Source of the DNA: Phoronis australis
Taxonomy: Eukaryota; Phoronida; Phoronidae
Assembly: GCA_002633005.1 (NCBI GenBank)
Contig: NMRA01000144.1
Span: 296,473-360,472 of the forward strand
Length of the DNA: 64,000 bases
Direction of reading: 5' to 3'
Made by a program: the position numbers and the translations under genes. Positions 12,467-24,149 of this stretch are shown piece by piece. The notes beneath the pieces were generated by a model, which saw only the letters and a list, made by a program, of their open reading frames with translations, did no database searches and was not told where the DNA came from. Position 1 is the first letter of the stretch. Each line of letters opens with the position of its first letter.

Positions 12467-14163
12467 CTAACCCATTCCTCGGTACAATCTACGGTTGGGA
12501 CATTTTTCGGAAACCTATGTAGGAAGAACTGCATCAAGTTGAACTGGCACGGTGCTTGCATCATCTATCACACTCAACCAGAGAACACTGATACCACAGA
12601 CTATTTTTAAAATTTAACATTCCAACGCCAAAACTAGACTTGAACAGCAAAACGTGGATCTCGTCTGCCCAGCCGCTCGAGTTGTATTCATGTGCCTTAA
12701 TGGTTACAATTCGTTAATTTTCGGTGACTTCGTGTATCAGTGCTCCCGAATAAGATAGACAACTAAAGACTGCGATCAATTCATGCCTGTAGCCAGGGCC
12801 GAGAGTGCAAGAACCGGGCCCCCATATCGCGGACTGACCAAGTTGTTGCTACGTGTTGCATAGAACTAGAACGTGCCTCTAGGGATTACCGCTGCTAGTT
12901 TTTACATTGCGAATGGCAAAAAACAGATATTCCGACAATGATAAATGTTTCATTAACCGAAAAACTCGTAACTGGTGTGATGTGAAATCAATGTGGCTAC
13001 TTTCCGCCATTTTGAAGCTAATTTGTTAAATGATTGTACGAATCCCAAATGTTGACCTTAAGAAATGCTAGTGTTCTAAATATGTTTGAATACATTGCAC
13101 TACTAAGAAATTTTAGGAAGGGGATTTGAAGGGTATATTTCAAAACAGCATTAATTTATGTTTAAAACCATTTACGATGAACACCTGAGCTGGATTTTTA
13201 CATACAGTTATTTTCTAACTTTTTCCGAGTGTTGAAATGTGCTTATGAGAGGAAATTCCGGAGTGCAAATTCAACGCCGGAACAGTAAGGTCAAACAACT
13301 TGTGAACAATTATAGAATTGTAGGCCCTGTGTAATCGTAACATTCTATTGACAACAATCATTTTGCAGCGCCACTGAAGTGTGCAAGTGGTGAATACCAG
13401 TATTAAATGCAGAATCACAGGTGTTCACATTTTCAAAAAAAAAAACAAATTTTTTAAATTTTTTATTTTCATAAAAATACGTGAATTGTTACATGGACAC
13501 TGCGCGACAAACTAAGGAACGGCTTTTTATGGTTCGTTGCTTTACAAACCCTCATGGAATCACACTTAAATCCTTGTTTAAAAGTTGACAAAAGAGAGAA
13601 TGCAAGATCTGTGTTGCCTTAATCTTGAATCAGTCAATCCATCATGCCTGCTAGGTAAATCATGAACAAGAAATATAGAGCTTGATGTTACAACAGAGTC
13701 TTATTATTTTTGGTCCACATTAGTTACTTGGAATGTAGCCTGACAACTCCAATGGTCCTGGCATGCATAAGTTTCAATTTATCGTGAAAACCTTGCTAGA
13801 AAACTTAGATTATAATCCCCATCATTACAACTCTTGTGGAAGAACACCAACATAGTGTTCTGTAAGTGCAACATGCGTCACATGTGTCACAAGCCTTCTG
13901 TTGTAAACCCTATGTGGCACGTGCGTTCTGCTGAAACACCTTTTTGCGATCTACAGTGCGTTTCAACTTGAACAGCAGGAATTCCAAAACTAGAACACCG
14001 TGTGTGCTGCGCTTTTATATCAATAATGCGTTCACAAAGTGTAACATTTTTGTGTTCTAGTAAAGTAGAACACATATGGTTAGAGTTTTGCATTGTCATT
14101 CTGTGTACCTTGGTACGTTTGGAACAGGTTCAAATTGCGGAAGTGCAGCCAAGTTTTTTACAG

Positions 14164-14169
14164 TTTATT
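14164..14169 (-). other. Candidate polyadenylation signal of receptor gene A
   Basis: AATAAA on the minus strand, about 540 bases beyond the stop codon at 14706. It is the first perfect hexamer I noticed downstream of the gene. Without transcript data its use is unproven. Confidence 0.3.
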
Positions 14170-14705
14170 TCTCATATACAGAATGGATTAAGTTAAACGT
14201 CAGAATTTATGCATCAACTGCAAGATATTATTGTTCGTTTTGTTTAGAGTAACAGCATTCCATCTTGTGTAGTATGTACAAGTGGCGTAGTTCAATATGT
14301 TGGCAAGGATGGTCTAGACTTAAGTATATAACTGTTGATCGCCGATGAGCCCCAACAGAGCAACACCGAACAAATAAAAACAGTCGCGTAATAGACAGTT
14401 ATATCTCTCCACGGAAAATGCGTAGCTGTGCAGGATATCAGCAACAAATAGGATTTTTATGTTGCACAATGTTCTTTGTTGTTTATAAACAATTTTAGTT
14501 AATCCCAGAAATGCTCAAAAGTCAAATGACTAGAACAAGGTATCGCTCTTGCGAATGTTAAATGGACTATCAAAAGATCTAAATAGCTGACACTAAGTGT
14601 TAATACACTCGAAGCTCGCGACTTACAAATGCCCAAAAGGCATGCTGTTCACGACACACAACAGGATAGATTATAGTGCAGTTATTTTAACGACGACGCA
14701 GCACG

Positions 14706-17514
14706 TCAGCGAATAGAGATGACCGATCGCTTATTTGCATCGCAGCGGATGCCCGTTTCTTCATAATTAGAAGTAGTCATGTGGTCGTATCCATCTGCAA
14801 CAATCTCGTCCCTAACACTAATGCGGCTGACGTTTTCACAAGAGTCCATTTGTTTTTCTGTTGAAGATTTATCACTACCGCTTGGGCATACTTTCACGTG
14901 GTGACGGACGGTATTTTTAGACTCGCCGTGAACAGCTATTGCATTCTCACCAACAGAGTTTCTGGTTTCGCCGTCTTGAACCGTTTGTAACGTCTTGATA
15001 CCGTTCGTTTTCAAATTCTGCAGTTCCAACCCATCATCTTGAGTGGTCTCGTTATGGCTAACGCGGCGATCGGCAAGTGTGATTTCGTTTGGTGAAATGG
15101 AACCATTTTCTTTGGCGTCAGGTTCCTCCAAAGCAAACGCTTTGTTCTCGTATTGTTTTTTCAGTAACGTTCTGGCAGACTTTGGTGTCTCTGGAAGAAG
15201 TCGTCTTAGATTATGTGGTGTGGGCAACGGTGTGTCCACTGTGTGACTAGAAGGAAAGTCATTCACACGTTTATTTTTTAGAGGTTTAGAATTTATATCA
15301 GCTGAGCGCTCTGAATGTTGCGATGGACAACAGACTTCAAAATTGGCTGACGAGAAGGTATACAAGAGAGGATTCAGAGCAGAGTTGATGGGCATGATGA
15401 ACACAGCCACCCAGGCTGAAATTTGTCGACTTATGGTGACTCCAGAAAGAGCAACGATGCCAATCACAGAGATTGGGACCCAGCAGCAAAAATCGGTCAA
15501 CACGATTAGTACTAATCGCCGGGCAAGTGCGAGGTCACGTGCTGTCGATTTCCGCTTCGAATTAAGCCTCTGTTGCCGCACGTAAACGTAAATCCATATA
15601 TAGCCCCCAGCTATGACAATGAAGCATAGCAAATTGAAACCTATAAATACTGAAGCCGAATACATCCAACCTGTGGAAGAAGTGTTGCGAAGCGTGAAAG
15701 GGAGACAAACAGACGTTGAGCCGTAATATATATCGCCATACATGATAAGAGGAACTGCAGCGATGACGCAGCACGTTACCCATCCCACACCTTCCACAAG
15801 GGCAGCAGCTTTTCTGGACAATGAGTTCACTTGGAATGTAAAAACCAAGACAAGCACTCGGTCTACTGTGATCACAACAAGCGTGAACACGGACATTTCA
15901 CAAGCAACGGTTGAAATAAACCCTTCAAACTGACAAAGGAATCCCTCCCTCCAGTCTTGTTCATACTGATAGAACCTGCCTTGACTCTCAAAGTACTGAT
16001 CCGCCGAAGCGATGATTAGAAGGTACACGCCCATAATAAAGTCCGATACGCTTAGGTTCAGAATAAGGAATGAATTGACATTTTGTCGCTCAGTCTTTAA
16101 ACGCCAAAAAAAAACAGCAATGTTGCCAACGAAAGCCATCATACCTATTACCCAGATGGCATACCTCAAAAATTCGTCGGCAAGCAAATCTTCACATGAC
16201 GAAAATTCTCCGGGTTCTGGGAAACATTCCACACTTGTGTTCAACGCGCAGCAGAAAGTGTAAGCATCGGTATATATGATGTCTATTAGCACTTTTGAGA
16301 AGGCATCCAAGTCAATTTTCAAGTTTCTGTCGTTATCCTCAATGTTCAATATCCTTAAACGTCCTTCGAAAGCGTAGGAAGAAATTGAAACCAATTTATT
16401 TGCTGAAAGATCAATACGTTGAATGTTTATTCCACCAAACGCATATTGTGTTAAATGAGTTATACGGTTCCCTTTCAAATTGAGGCGCAGGAGATTGTCC
16501 AGTCCTTGAAATGCATACTCTGGTATAGTCGTCAAGTTGTTGTATGAAATGTCAAGAACTCCCATGTAATAATAGCCACTAAATGTATTCCGTGTAAGCT
16601 CCAACATGTTATACGAGAATAGCAAGGCGCGCAGGTTTTTGCTGTACGTCGGAATTGAAGTCAGGCTAACATTAAAGCAATCCATCGAGAAATCGTTGCA
16701 CGTGCAAGATCCTGGGCAGCCGCTTGGGAGATCACAATACTTTTCGTCGTCACCATTTGCACAATCAACTTTCCCGTCACAGATCAAGTGCTGCTCTATG
16801 CAAATTTGCTGTCCAGGGCAGCGTAGCAGACCCGGGCAACTGTATTTTTTGCACCCCACTTCGTCCTCTCCGTATACGCAGTCTGCTGTTCCATCGCAAA
16901 CGCGGCGGATGTGTATGCAGAAGGAATTAGGACATTTGAACATTCCAGGGCACTCGAATCTGGAACAGTTTGTCAAATGACTGAAATCACGACATCCAAC
17001 AACTGCGGGAAATAAGTATTTATCAATGTCGTACACGCATGCATTACCCCTTTTAAAGCATTTGCTATGTTGGGGAATGCAACGGACTTCATCACTCTTT
17101 GGGCAGAACGATGTGTAATTCACCGCAACTGTTGGTTTTGCCCCTCCCCCTACTACCACTTCTCCTCTTATCGAATCTTCATATTTCAGCACTTCATCTT
17201 CAGCAGTGAAAGTTGGGCAATCGGCTTGTAAATCGTTTTGGCGAGGTTTGGGAATGCAAGTTGCGGAGTAACAGTGGAATCCGTTTATGCAGGATGCCGC
17301 CCAGTCACACTGCTCTGCACTTTCGTCCTCTACAGATCTACAGTCCTTAATCAAGTCGCACGTTCTGTTCATTTCAATGCACGCACCATCAGCACAGCGA
17401 AATTCACCAACCGAGCAGCTCGGATATGTGCAGTTGGTCTCATCTGAGCGGTCTTTGCAGTGATTGACGTGATCGCAGTACAAGGAGTACGGAAGACATT
17501 CACCACTATTACAC
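14706..17514 (-). CDS. Gene A, last exon: LDLa modules + LRRs + 7TM receptor core + cytoplasmic tail
   Basis: This is the terminal exon of a GRL101/relaxin-receptor-like GPCR. The acceptor is TTTTGTTTTAG|GTGTAATAG, which joins exon 2 in phase 2 and completes an LDLa module exactly. In predicted protein numbering (2,140 aa): LDLa modules ~1200-1465, two of them degenerate; a cysteine-rich LRRNT (CPGSCTC) and about five LRRs ~1470-1611; seven hydrophobic helices ~1652-1927; tail ~1928-2140. TM1 carries GN and TM2 LSVSD. TM3 has a conserved Cys and ends DRV where class A usually has DRY. The second extracellular loop has the partner Cys (STSVCLPF), and TM7 has NPLLY. The protein would sit in the plasma membrane and couple to a G protein. 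The ligand is unknown. The tail is Ser/Thr-rich and shares SSHT-DTPL-TP with gene B. Confidence 0.93.
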
Positions 17515-17739
17515 CTAAAACAAAACACACCAGTTAAAATTTCCGGGTACACTCTAGTTAAATGAACACGTTGATTTACATCATACGCCAAGAATATTTC
17601 AAAGAAGACAAAATTTCCATCATTATCGTTTTATTGAACCAGAAAGCTGACATCAGAGACCCTGCCGTGGACATATTCTTAAAACCAGTGTCCTGCTATA
17701 TAATTGCAAATTTAGGCCTGGCACTAAGAAATGCAAGAG

Positions 17740-17960
17740 CAACGTAAAGTTTTGGAATGTGCTTATGACTGCACAACAAACAGTTACTTCTATCATGGTG
17801 TTTACCAGTTTTATAAAAACGACCACTAGGTGGCGCAATATGTCGAGCTCAACCAAAAGTGGGAAAACGTCGTCATTTCCCTTATTCGGAAAATTCTTCC
17901 AAATTTCACGGAAATCTATGCGAAGCTCATCGGCAAACACAAACATTCATGTAATAAATT
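17740..17960. repeat. Dispersed copy of the CCACTAGGTGGCGC repeat unit, in an intron
   Basis: CCACTAGGTGGCGCAATATGTCG at 17823 is followed by a diverged stretch resembling the C-type unit of the array at 25.4-26.3 kb, including an AAATTTCACGGAAATCT segment that parallels AAATTTCATGAAAATTC there. It lies in the intron just upstream of the last exon of gene A. The edges are approximate. Confidence 0.55.
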
Positions 17961-18079
17961 GCCTCTAGGTAGCACAACGGTACATAAGTCCTCAAAATAA
18001 ACCACGCAGACTTCCAAGAACTCTGCTAGGCTCTACTGAACTTCTTGCCATAATTATTTAAAACTTAGAGCATGCCATC

Positions 18080-19043
18080 TGTGAAGTTAAGGTCTGATGA
18101 CGATGATTCTTAGTCAATCAAGAGAAAAACAACACCATAGATAGCCGGAGATGTATATTGGAGCGAACAGACAGACACCGAATGACGGTCGCGCCGTGGC
18201 CGGCAATAAATAGTCCCTAAGTAGCCACACTATAGTGTCACTTGGTATCGTAGTCCTTTAAATGCGTAGGAGCTCGATTTCTCGCAACAAACGTTTATGA
18301 GTGTCCTTACCGCCTATTCCAAGTACTATTCTATTTCGTAAGATATCAGCCGACGACTGGTCGTAGTTGCATGTTGTCATTAAAGTACGAATCGCAGCAA
18401 GAAAAGATTCAAAACTTTCGTCGGGACCCTGTGAACGCTGGTAGAATATAAATCGTTCATAAGTTTCATTAACCTCCCCCACGGCAAAATTGTCAAATTT
18501 GACCAAAATTTCAGCTATAGTGCGGTCTGCACCCTCTGTGTCAAACCGGAAACCGTTGTAAATTTTCAGCCTTTCATCCCCTACGGCGTGCAATAGCAAT
18601 GACAACTGGTAATCCCTGGGATGCTCGTCCAGTTGGGCAATAACGCTATAATTTTGCCACTTTTGCTTAAACATCTTCCAGCTTTCCTTAGAGGCTGGGC
18701 CAGAAAAGTCCGGGGCAGATGGAAGGTGAATTTCTGGCACAGGTTTTGGTTTGGGGGGCATGTTGCAAAGTCAGCACGCAGCGAAGTGACACGGACAGAG
18801 GCCGCCGAGAATGAGGTCAGGTCGGTGGCGTGTAAGATCGCCATTAAAAACAGGAAGTCCGGCATAACAGGTTCAAAAAACCACTACGACTGTTCGCTAA
18901 GTGCTTCACACGTTGCCACCATGTTAAGTTAACGTCTGATGGCGATGATTCTTAGTCAATCAAGAGAAAAACAACACCATAGATAGCCGGAGCGGTATAT
19001 TGGAGCGAACAGGCAGACACCAAATGTCGCGCCGATGCCGGCA
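18080..19043 (-). mobile_element. Internally deleted LTR-type retroelement with gag only
   Basis: Two direct repeats of about 122-125 bp, 18080-18204 and 18922-19043, flank a minus-strand gag-like frame. Both begin with TGT on the plus strand, and the two are closely similar, sharing the ACAACACCATAGATAGCCGG block. On the minus strand the right copy ends in CA and is followed directly by TGGTGGCAACGTG, which looks like a tRNA primer-binding site, in the order expected for a 5' LTR, PBS, then gag. Polymerase sequence is missing and no target-site duplication was found, so the LTR limits are provisional. Confidence 0.5.
18258..18761 (-). pseudogene. Retrotransposon gag (capsid-like) fragment
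   Basis: An open frame of 167 codons starting MPPKPKPVPEIHLPSAP. It has the features of the N-terminal and capsid region of invertebrate Ty3/Gypsy gag: the W-x2-F-K-Q-x-W-x-N-Y motif near residue 30, then a helical segment mentioning D-Y-Q-L-x-L-L-L-H-A-V-G. The full-length protein would continue into a zinc knuckle, protease and reverse transcriptase, but the frame stops after ...REIELLRI and the left LTR-like repeat follows. The frame is intact yet isolated, in the sense orientation within an intron of gene A. It is probably a recent deletion derivative. It could in principle be a domesticated gag, but nothing shows this. Confidence 0.7.
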
Positions 19044-19109
19044 ATAATACTAACTACTCTACACTACTCAACACCACCCAAAAAACAACCTAATTTGTAT
19101 CAATTTAGA

Positions 19110-19975
19110 TAGAGTAGTTCTACACGATAACGGCACGTTTGGTTGCGTTACCTGACACCTCACAGCAGACGTAGGTGTTGAAATTATCTAATGACGTTAT
19201 TGGTTTCACACGCAGTCTCTTCAGCAGTTCACAACATATGGATTACTGGTGTCAGCTTATCGCTTTAATTCATCGTTTAACACCAGTACATTATCAAAGT
19301 TCGATATAAAACCCTTAAAAACGTTTTGTTTTATTTCGCTGTTACGGATTTATTGGTATTTGGACACACCGTAGCCTACAAAGTTCGGCAGGCCAATTTA
19401 TCAAGGTCCGTAGCAGGAGTTTGGGGTGTGTTCGGAGATAAATTCGAAAAATTATTCCATGAAATACAGACAGGAGATACTAGATCTGTGTTGTTTAGAC
19501 TTGTGATTTTTTGAGTTCTAAACACACAAAACGCTTGTTATTCCGGGCAGTGGCTCGGAACCCGATCAGGCCCGTCACAGCCGGACTGACTCGTTATCCC
19601 GGCCAGTGGCTCGGAACCCGATCAAGCCCGTCGCGGCCGGACTGAAGACATCACGAACATAAACCAGCCAAAGTTGGAAACTAAACTTCCAGTCAAGAAA
19701 ATACTATACTAGGGAGCCAAAGAAGGAGTGTGGACGTGATTATGTTGGTGAATTAGCCACGAAACTGCAAATCTAAGTTTGTCGTGGGCCTCGAATTCAG
19801 GTTCCCCTTAAGCCACAGAACCGTCAGGGCATGACACTAATTATTTGAATAATTTATTGGTAAATAAAGATTCCCCTAACACCTGGCCGTGGGATAGAAA
19901 ATCGAGTTATTGTTTTACAACAGTTTCCTTCAGCAAACACTGAATTAGCATGGGCTCACACGGCCTCGGTGTCCG
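19110..19975. mobile_element. Insertion inside the THAP element, possibly a solo LTR
   Basis: This stretch splits the copy-2 THAP element. A similar short sequence (TCAATT with neighbours) occurs at both break points, as expected from a target duplication. It contains a CGATATAAAACCC promoter-like box near 19300, AATAAA near 19864, and a tandem pair of 56-bp GC-rich units at 19537-19645. That combination would suit an LTR, but I found no second copy to confirm it. Confidence 0.35.
19537..19645. repeat. Two tandem 56-bp units
   Basis: Units starting GTTATTCCGGGCAGTGG (19537) and GTTATCCCGGCCAGTGG (19593) are nearly identical through GGCTCGGAACCCGATCA and the closing CCGGACTGA. They are GC-rich compared with the surroundings. 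Confidence 0.85.
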
Positions 19976-20727
19976 GTCAATTACTGAATTTTATTGCATC
20001 TAAAGCCGGTAACGCAGTGATTTATTCATTGCTGGCTCCTCAAATCATTTGCACTCACGAACACTCTAGAGGTATTACAAATTGTATCTAAAGAGACAGA
20101 CTTTGTTTCAGTTTTATTAAATAAGTATTGGTTAGGATGAGAATAATTCATTTTGAAACAGAACACTCAGTAATAAACGTCAACATGGCATCTTGCAATC
20201 CTGACTTAGACGAGAGCTCACCCGACAAATACTTCGCAGGTGGAACGTTAAGTTCCACAGGCTATCAGTTCGAACCGGAATGCAGTGATGAAGAAATACT
20301 AGAGAGGCGCTGTGAACAAGATCAGACAACGGAAGGTATGGATAGTTATTTGGTAAGCTGGCATTCGTCAGACTCACTGTCGACGACTGCAGGCCACAGA
20401 CACGGATATGTTTCACGGCCTCATACTTGTTATTTACGGCGTACTTTGCATTCTTCACTTCCTAAGCATTTCAGACTCTCGAGGAAGTCGAAAAAACGAT
20501 ATACCCGCTTTCCTCGAAGCTGCATAGTTCAGACAAGCAGGAACGATGCATCGCAACATAGAGGCATTCACTGCAAATGAACCACTGACGTCGATGCGTC
20601 GTTTCTCACCTTCCTCTCAGATTAACGTGACACCTCTCGGTAAGGTAGACCGTATAAGAGGCGATCTGGATATAGACCGATTAAGACGGTAAAAAAACTA
20701 ATTAAATCGGGTGGCATTCTTCTTTAA

Positions 20728-22210
20728 GTCGAACATTAGGTGCAATAAAGTAGAGTTTAATGCGGTTGTGCCTAGCCGCTAATTGTCCATTTATTTACAT
20801 AATGGACTTGCCCATTAATTTGCAGCGATTTTGACAACGTGGACGGAGCAGTACCTGTCGAGGTTTATAGCTGCAATTGAAAGAATGTAAATAGCAAATT
20901 AATGGATGTTTACTGGAGAATTTGTGTTCTGTGCCAAGACTTTGTCGAGATTCGATGTTGTTTAGATTATTTTTGAAAACTAATGTACGCGGATCAGCCC
21001 GAAATAATTCGTTACCTGTTGGCCTGTTGTCTGCTTATAAGAGTGCACTAATACCGTCAGAGGTCCTAAAGTCGTGAGTGCCCTGAAGTCGTGAACGATC
21101 TTATTTCCTCTTATGCGTGGTCCTGCGACATCTGGCGTTGAAGTTTCCAGCGTTCGTCTGCTTACGAACGTCAAACGAATACCCGGACGTGTTCGTATTC
21201 ACAATATGATGACAAACAGTGAATGAGTGGCTTCTTTTTTCAAATGTATCTTAAAAACAGTATATTTCACTAATTCCCTTTTTTGTGCATTTTTAGATAT
21301 ATTTTCGGAAAGTGTTCAGATTTACCCAAACACGCGCTCCAGGGGTAGCTTGAACAATGTATCAAAATGTCCCAGGGTTGATCAAGTTTTGTAAGACCAA
21401 AACAATAAAATACAGAGCGATAACTGATCCTGGGTTCTTAGCGTTTTACGTGAACAACCTCATTGAAAACGTCTGTGCACATCAAAGTTGGGTGCAAAAC
21501 ATATAACAATTTATTTCAATTGAAACTGAATTAATAAACAATGCAATGCATTTTTATGTCATCTAGAGTAAATGTAAGCACTGTAGTTGACTTGTGTGGT
21601 CACACTTCGTGCATTTCCGTCTAAAAGAAACGTTCACGACTTTAGGGCCTCATTCAAAATGGCCAGCGATATCAGCGACTGTTTTAAAACTCTGCTTACG
21701 GATACAAACAAGGATTAAGATTGTCAAAACACGTATATTTGTGAAGGCTGATATATGTCCAGGGCATCACATGAGCAGTTGCAAACGGACATTGGGTAGT
21801 ATGACAATCAACTGCTTATTATGCTTATATTCACGACTTTAGGTCACCGGTGTATACAACACCCGCGCAGTACGTTTCTGCGGATTCTGGTGTTGAATCA
21901 CGTGTGCACAAAATGACACTGATGATTGTGCTATGCGATTCGTGAATATCAAAATACCAGTTATATGTTTCTGCGTTCGTATTGCGGAAACTGTGAAAGC
22001 GAGTTAGGATTTGGCTATTCCCCGTTTTAGATATGTATAAAAACAAGTCACATATCTAATGCGATATAAATGTTACAATTGACATAAGCATGTGTCGCAA
22101 GTTTCATTTTCGGTTAAAAAGCTCAGCGGCATCCCATGCTCAAATATATGAGCTATGAGCTGTGACCCTGGAAAATTATTACAGACTGCACTGTGCTATG
22201 TAGCGCCTAC
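20728..22210. other. Intron sequence without recognised features
   Basis: This is part of the intron between the second and last exons of gene A. I see no coding similarity, no paired repeats and no RNA gene; only short random frames. Confidence 0.5.
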
Positions 22211-23169
22211 CTGAATGTATTCTCACAGCCGCAGGTTTCTTCATCGTCACCTCCTAAACAGTCCAAGTTACCGTCACACAGCTGAGCTTCAAATATACAT
22301 GTGCCGTCTTTACAAGTGTGTTGATGAGCTCCGCATCGAGTGCTGTGACTGATGATATCACGTTCACATAAAACGCTTAGCGGACCATTAGGGAACAGCG
22401 TTTTCCGATCCTGATATTTAGCATAATTCTTTGTTTCCGAATTTAGTGGTGTGATCGACCAGGTAAATGGAGGCTTTGTGTTGCAGTCAAATTCAATGAT
22501 ATCATACTCTACAACGTTTTCCCTTATAGCATCCAATTGAAATTCTAACGATTTCCAAGTATTTTTATGTGCGTTCATTACGCGACAGGTGGTATTGATC
22601 TTCTCAAACCAAATTCCCCGATATTCCGGCTGATGTCTCCATAGCGACAAGAGGTACCGGATATACGCCAAATCATTGTCGCTAATATTTGCCATCCTGG
22701 CTCCCATCTGAATACACATCGACTTTGCATCCGTGTAACTCAGAGAAGTTGTTAACGAGTGTAAACTAGTTACCAATTTTACGCATGCTCCATTCATAAA
22801 GGTCCAATCCCTAGTGCAACGGTTGGTGGGCATGAGCGTTACACCAGCGTCAGGTTCTGCAGTACTACTTGAAAATCTATAGGGCGACTTTTTGCAAACG
22901 AACAACGCCTCTGGGAACGGATAGTTGCAAGGCAGTTTCGCCCAGTTGGTTTCGTACTGAAGACGAACGCTTGGTTCAGAGATATACATCACAGTGCAAA
23001 GTGAGTATTCTTCTCTGATTGGTTGAAGGCGGTTACTAGGAATGACCGCTGATATTTCCTCCGGTGGCATGAAGTTGGCTTCGTCTTCAGTAATTTTGTC
23101 TGAATAAAGGCGCCTGTGCCAGTCAGTTAATCGAACTTGAGTTCCGTCCATCCACGTCCCATCTCCACC
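22211..23169 (-). CDS. Gene A, middle exon: end of C-type lectin domain 1, C-type lectin-like domain 2, first LDLa module
   Basis: The acceptor TTCTCTTTATAG|GGTGGAGAT and donor AATACATTCAG|GTAGGC define a 959-bp exon that enters in phase 0 and leaves in phase 2. Its first codons, GGDGTWMDG, continue the preceding exon's VYIGLKGQ into a classic C-type lectin core (protein ~805-979), closing with LPCNYPFPEALFVC. A second lectin-like domain (~1003-1160) starts CTRDWTFMNGACVKL and ends LSVLC; it is divergent and lacks an obvious calcium-binding EPN or QPD triplet. The exon ends with a canonical LDLa module (CKDGTCIFEAQLCDGNLDC...DDEETC) and the first Cys of the next one. These are extracellular ligand-binding modules. 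Carbohydrate binding is plausible for domain 1 but unproven. Confidence 0.92.
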
Positions 23170-24149
23170 CTATAAAGAGAAAGGCAATATCACAGTGAAC
23201 GAATTTTAAGCAATAACGAGTATCACTGAGGATATTAAAAGCGATATCTAATTCCTTTCAAACTATTAGCACATATTAATTGCAACTTCCTCGCTTTTCA
23301 GGAAAAATTGTTAAATCCCTTAAGAAACTTGGTTGATATCGAGTATCAGACAGAACCAAAGGAAACAGAAACAACATAAACAACAAAAGTGCAAAAACCG
23401 ACGTCAGCTACACTCTCTCCTATGGGAGATCATCTTCTAACTTAAACGAGGAACCTTTAATGAGTCTGAAAGATAAAGAAACGGGTAACATCAGTGAATA
23501 ACAAATTACTTTTGTGATAAGCTGCCGCAGAGTTCTTTCCGGTGAAAGCAAACATACAGTAACTGGCAGATGCTTACAACAATTCGTAAGGGTTTTGTGT
23601 GGAGACGTTTAACAAAAGGAGAAGCCGAAACAAAAATAGCACCAACAGTTGTCATTAGTAGTGTAGCTCAAGTCAGATCCAACTAAAAGTGAGCAAGAGT
23701 CATTTCTTCCTCCGTTGATGAACACGTACCTGCCATTTTCAGAGAAACTACATTAAAGTTAGATATATAGACGCAGACGCAAAGAAATTTTGTTCCGTGA
23801 CATGGGGCTGTTCATTTATTTTCACCACTCAAATAGTGGGTTCTTCGGATGCCATGTTTCTCCCTGTATTTTCTATCGTTTATGATTGTTTATCTTTAGT
23901 TTTTATTGAATTACAGGTCAATGTGTTCCCATTTTACTAGTAACATTGAAGTTCGACGCCTTTTAATGTTCTTTTGAAGGCTTATCAAAGGTTGAGACTC
24001 AGTGTGTTTACCTCCATCCGATAGACGGCGTTTCGGTAATTCATTGAATGATCACAGGATCACATCAACTAAATGCGATGCAGAGCACGTACCGAAAACA
24101 AAAAGATTTCCAGCCAAAATTGCAAAACAGTACACCCAGTCAAAAATAG

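Larger units (their letters stand above)
10298..14705. other. Stretch downstream of gene A, no confident gene
   Basis: No recognisable domain is found. Two minus-strand open frames (10789-11061 and 12245-12466) are listed separately at low confidence. An A/T homopolymer-rich patch lies at 13430-13475. The right end of this stretch is probably the 3' untranslated region of the minus-strand receptor gene. Confidence 0.4.
19060..20723 (-). mobile_element. Kolobok-like element with THAP-domain fragment, copy 2, interrupted by an insertion
   Basis: It is inverted relative to copy 1 (9528-10293). The right end, GGGTGGCATTCTTCT, abuts TTAA at 20724-20727. On the minus strand, around 20577-20390, the THAP domain is more complete than in copy 1: a CIVPAC zinc ligand pair, then FFRLPRESEMLRK, then HIRVCG. 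A TGA replaces an expected Trp codon and there is at least one frameshift. The matching left-end sequence (CCACCCAAAAAACAACCT) appears near 19075, but homology then breaks until about 19975, which implies an insertion of roughly 0.87 kb. The left terminus is diverged and its exact edge uncertain. Confidence 0.65.

Noticed and set aside
14706-17514. Many open frames on the plus strand opposite the receptor exon (e.g. 16606-16980)
   Set aside because: They are antisense shadows of a long, domain-bearing exon; none shows its own similarity.
19044-19124. Extension of the right LTR-like repeat to a CTACA end at 19124
   Set aside because: The left copy shows no matching sequence beyond ~18204, and this stretch aligns better with the end of the THAP element.
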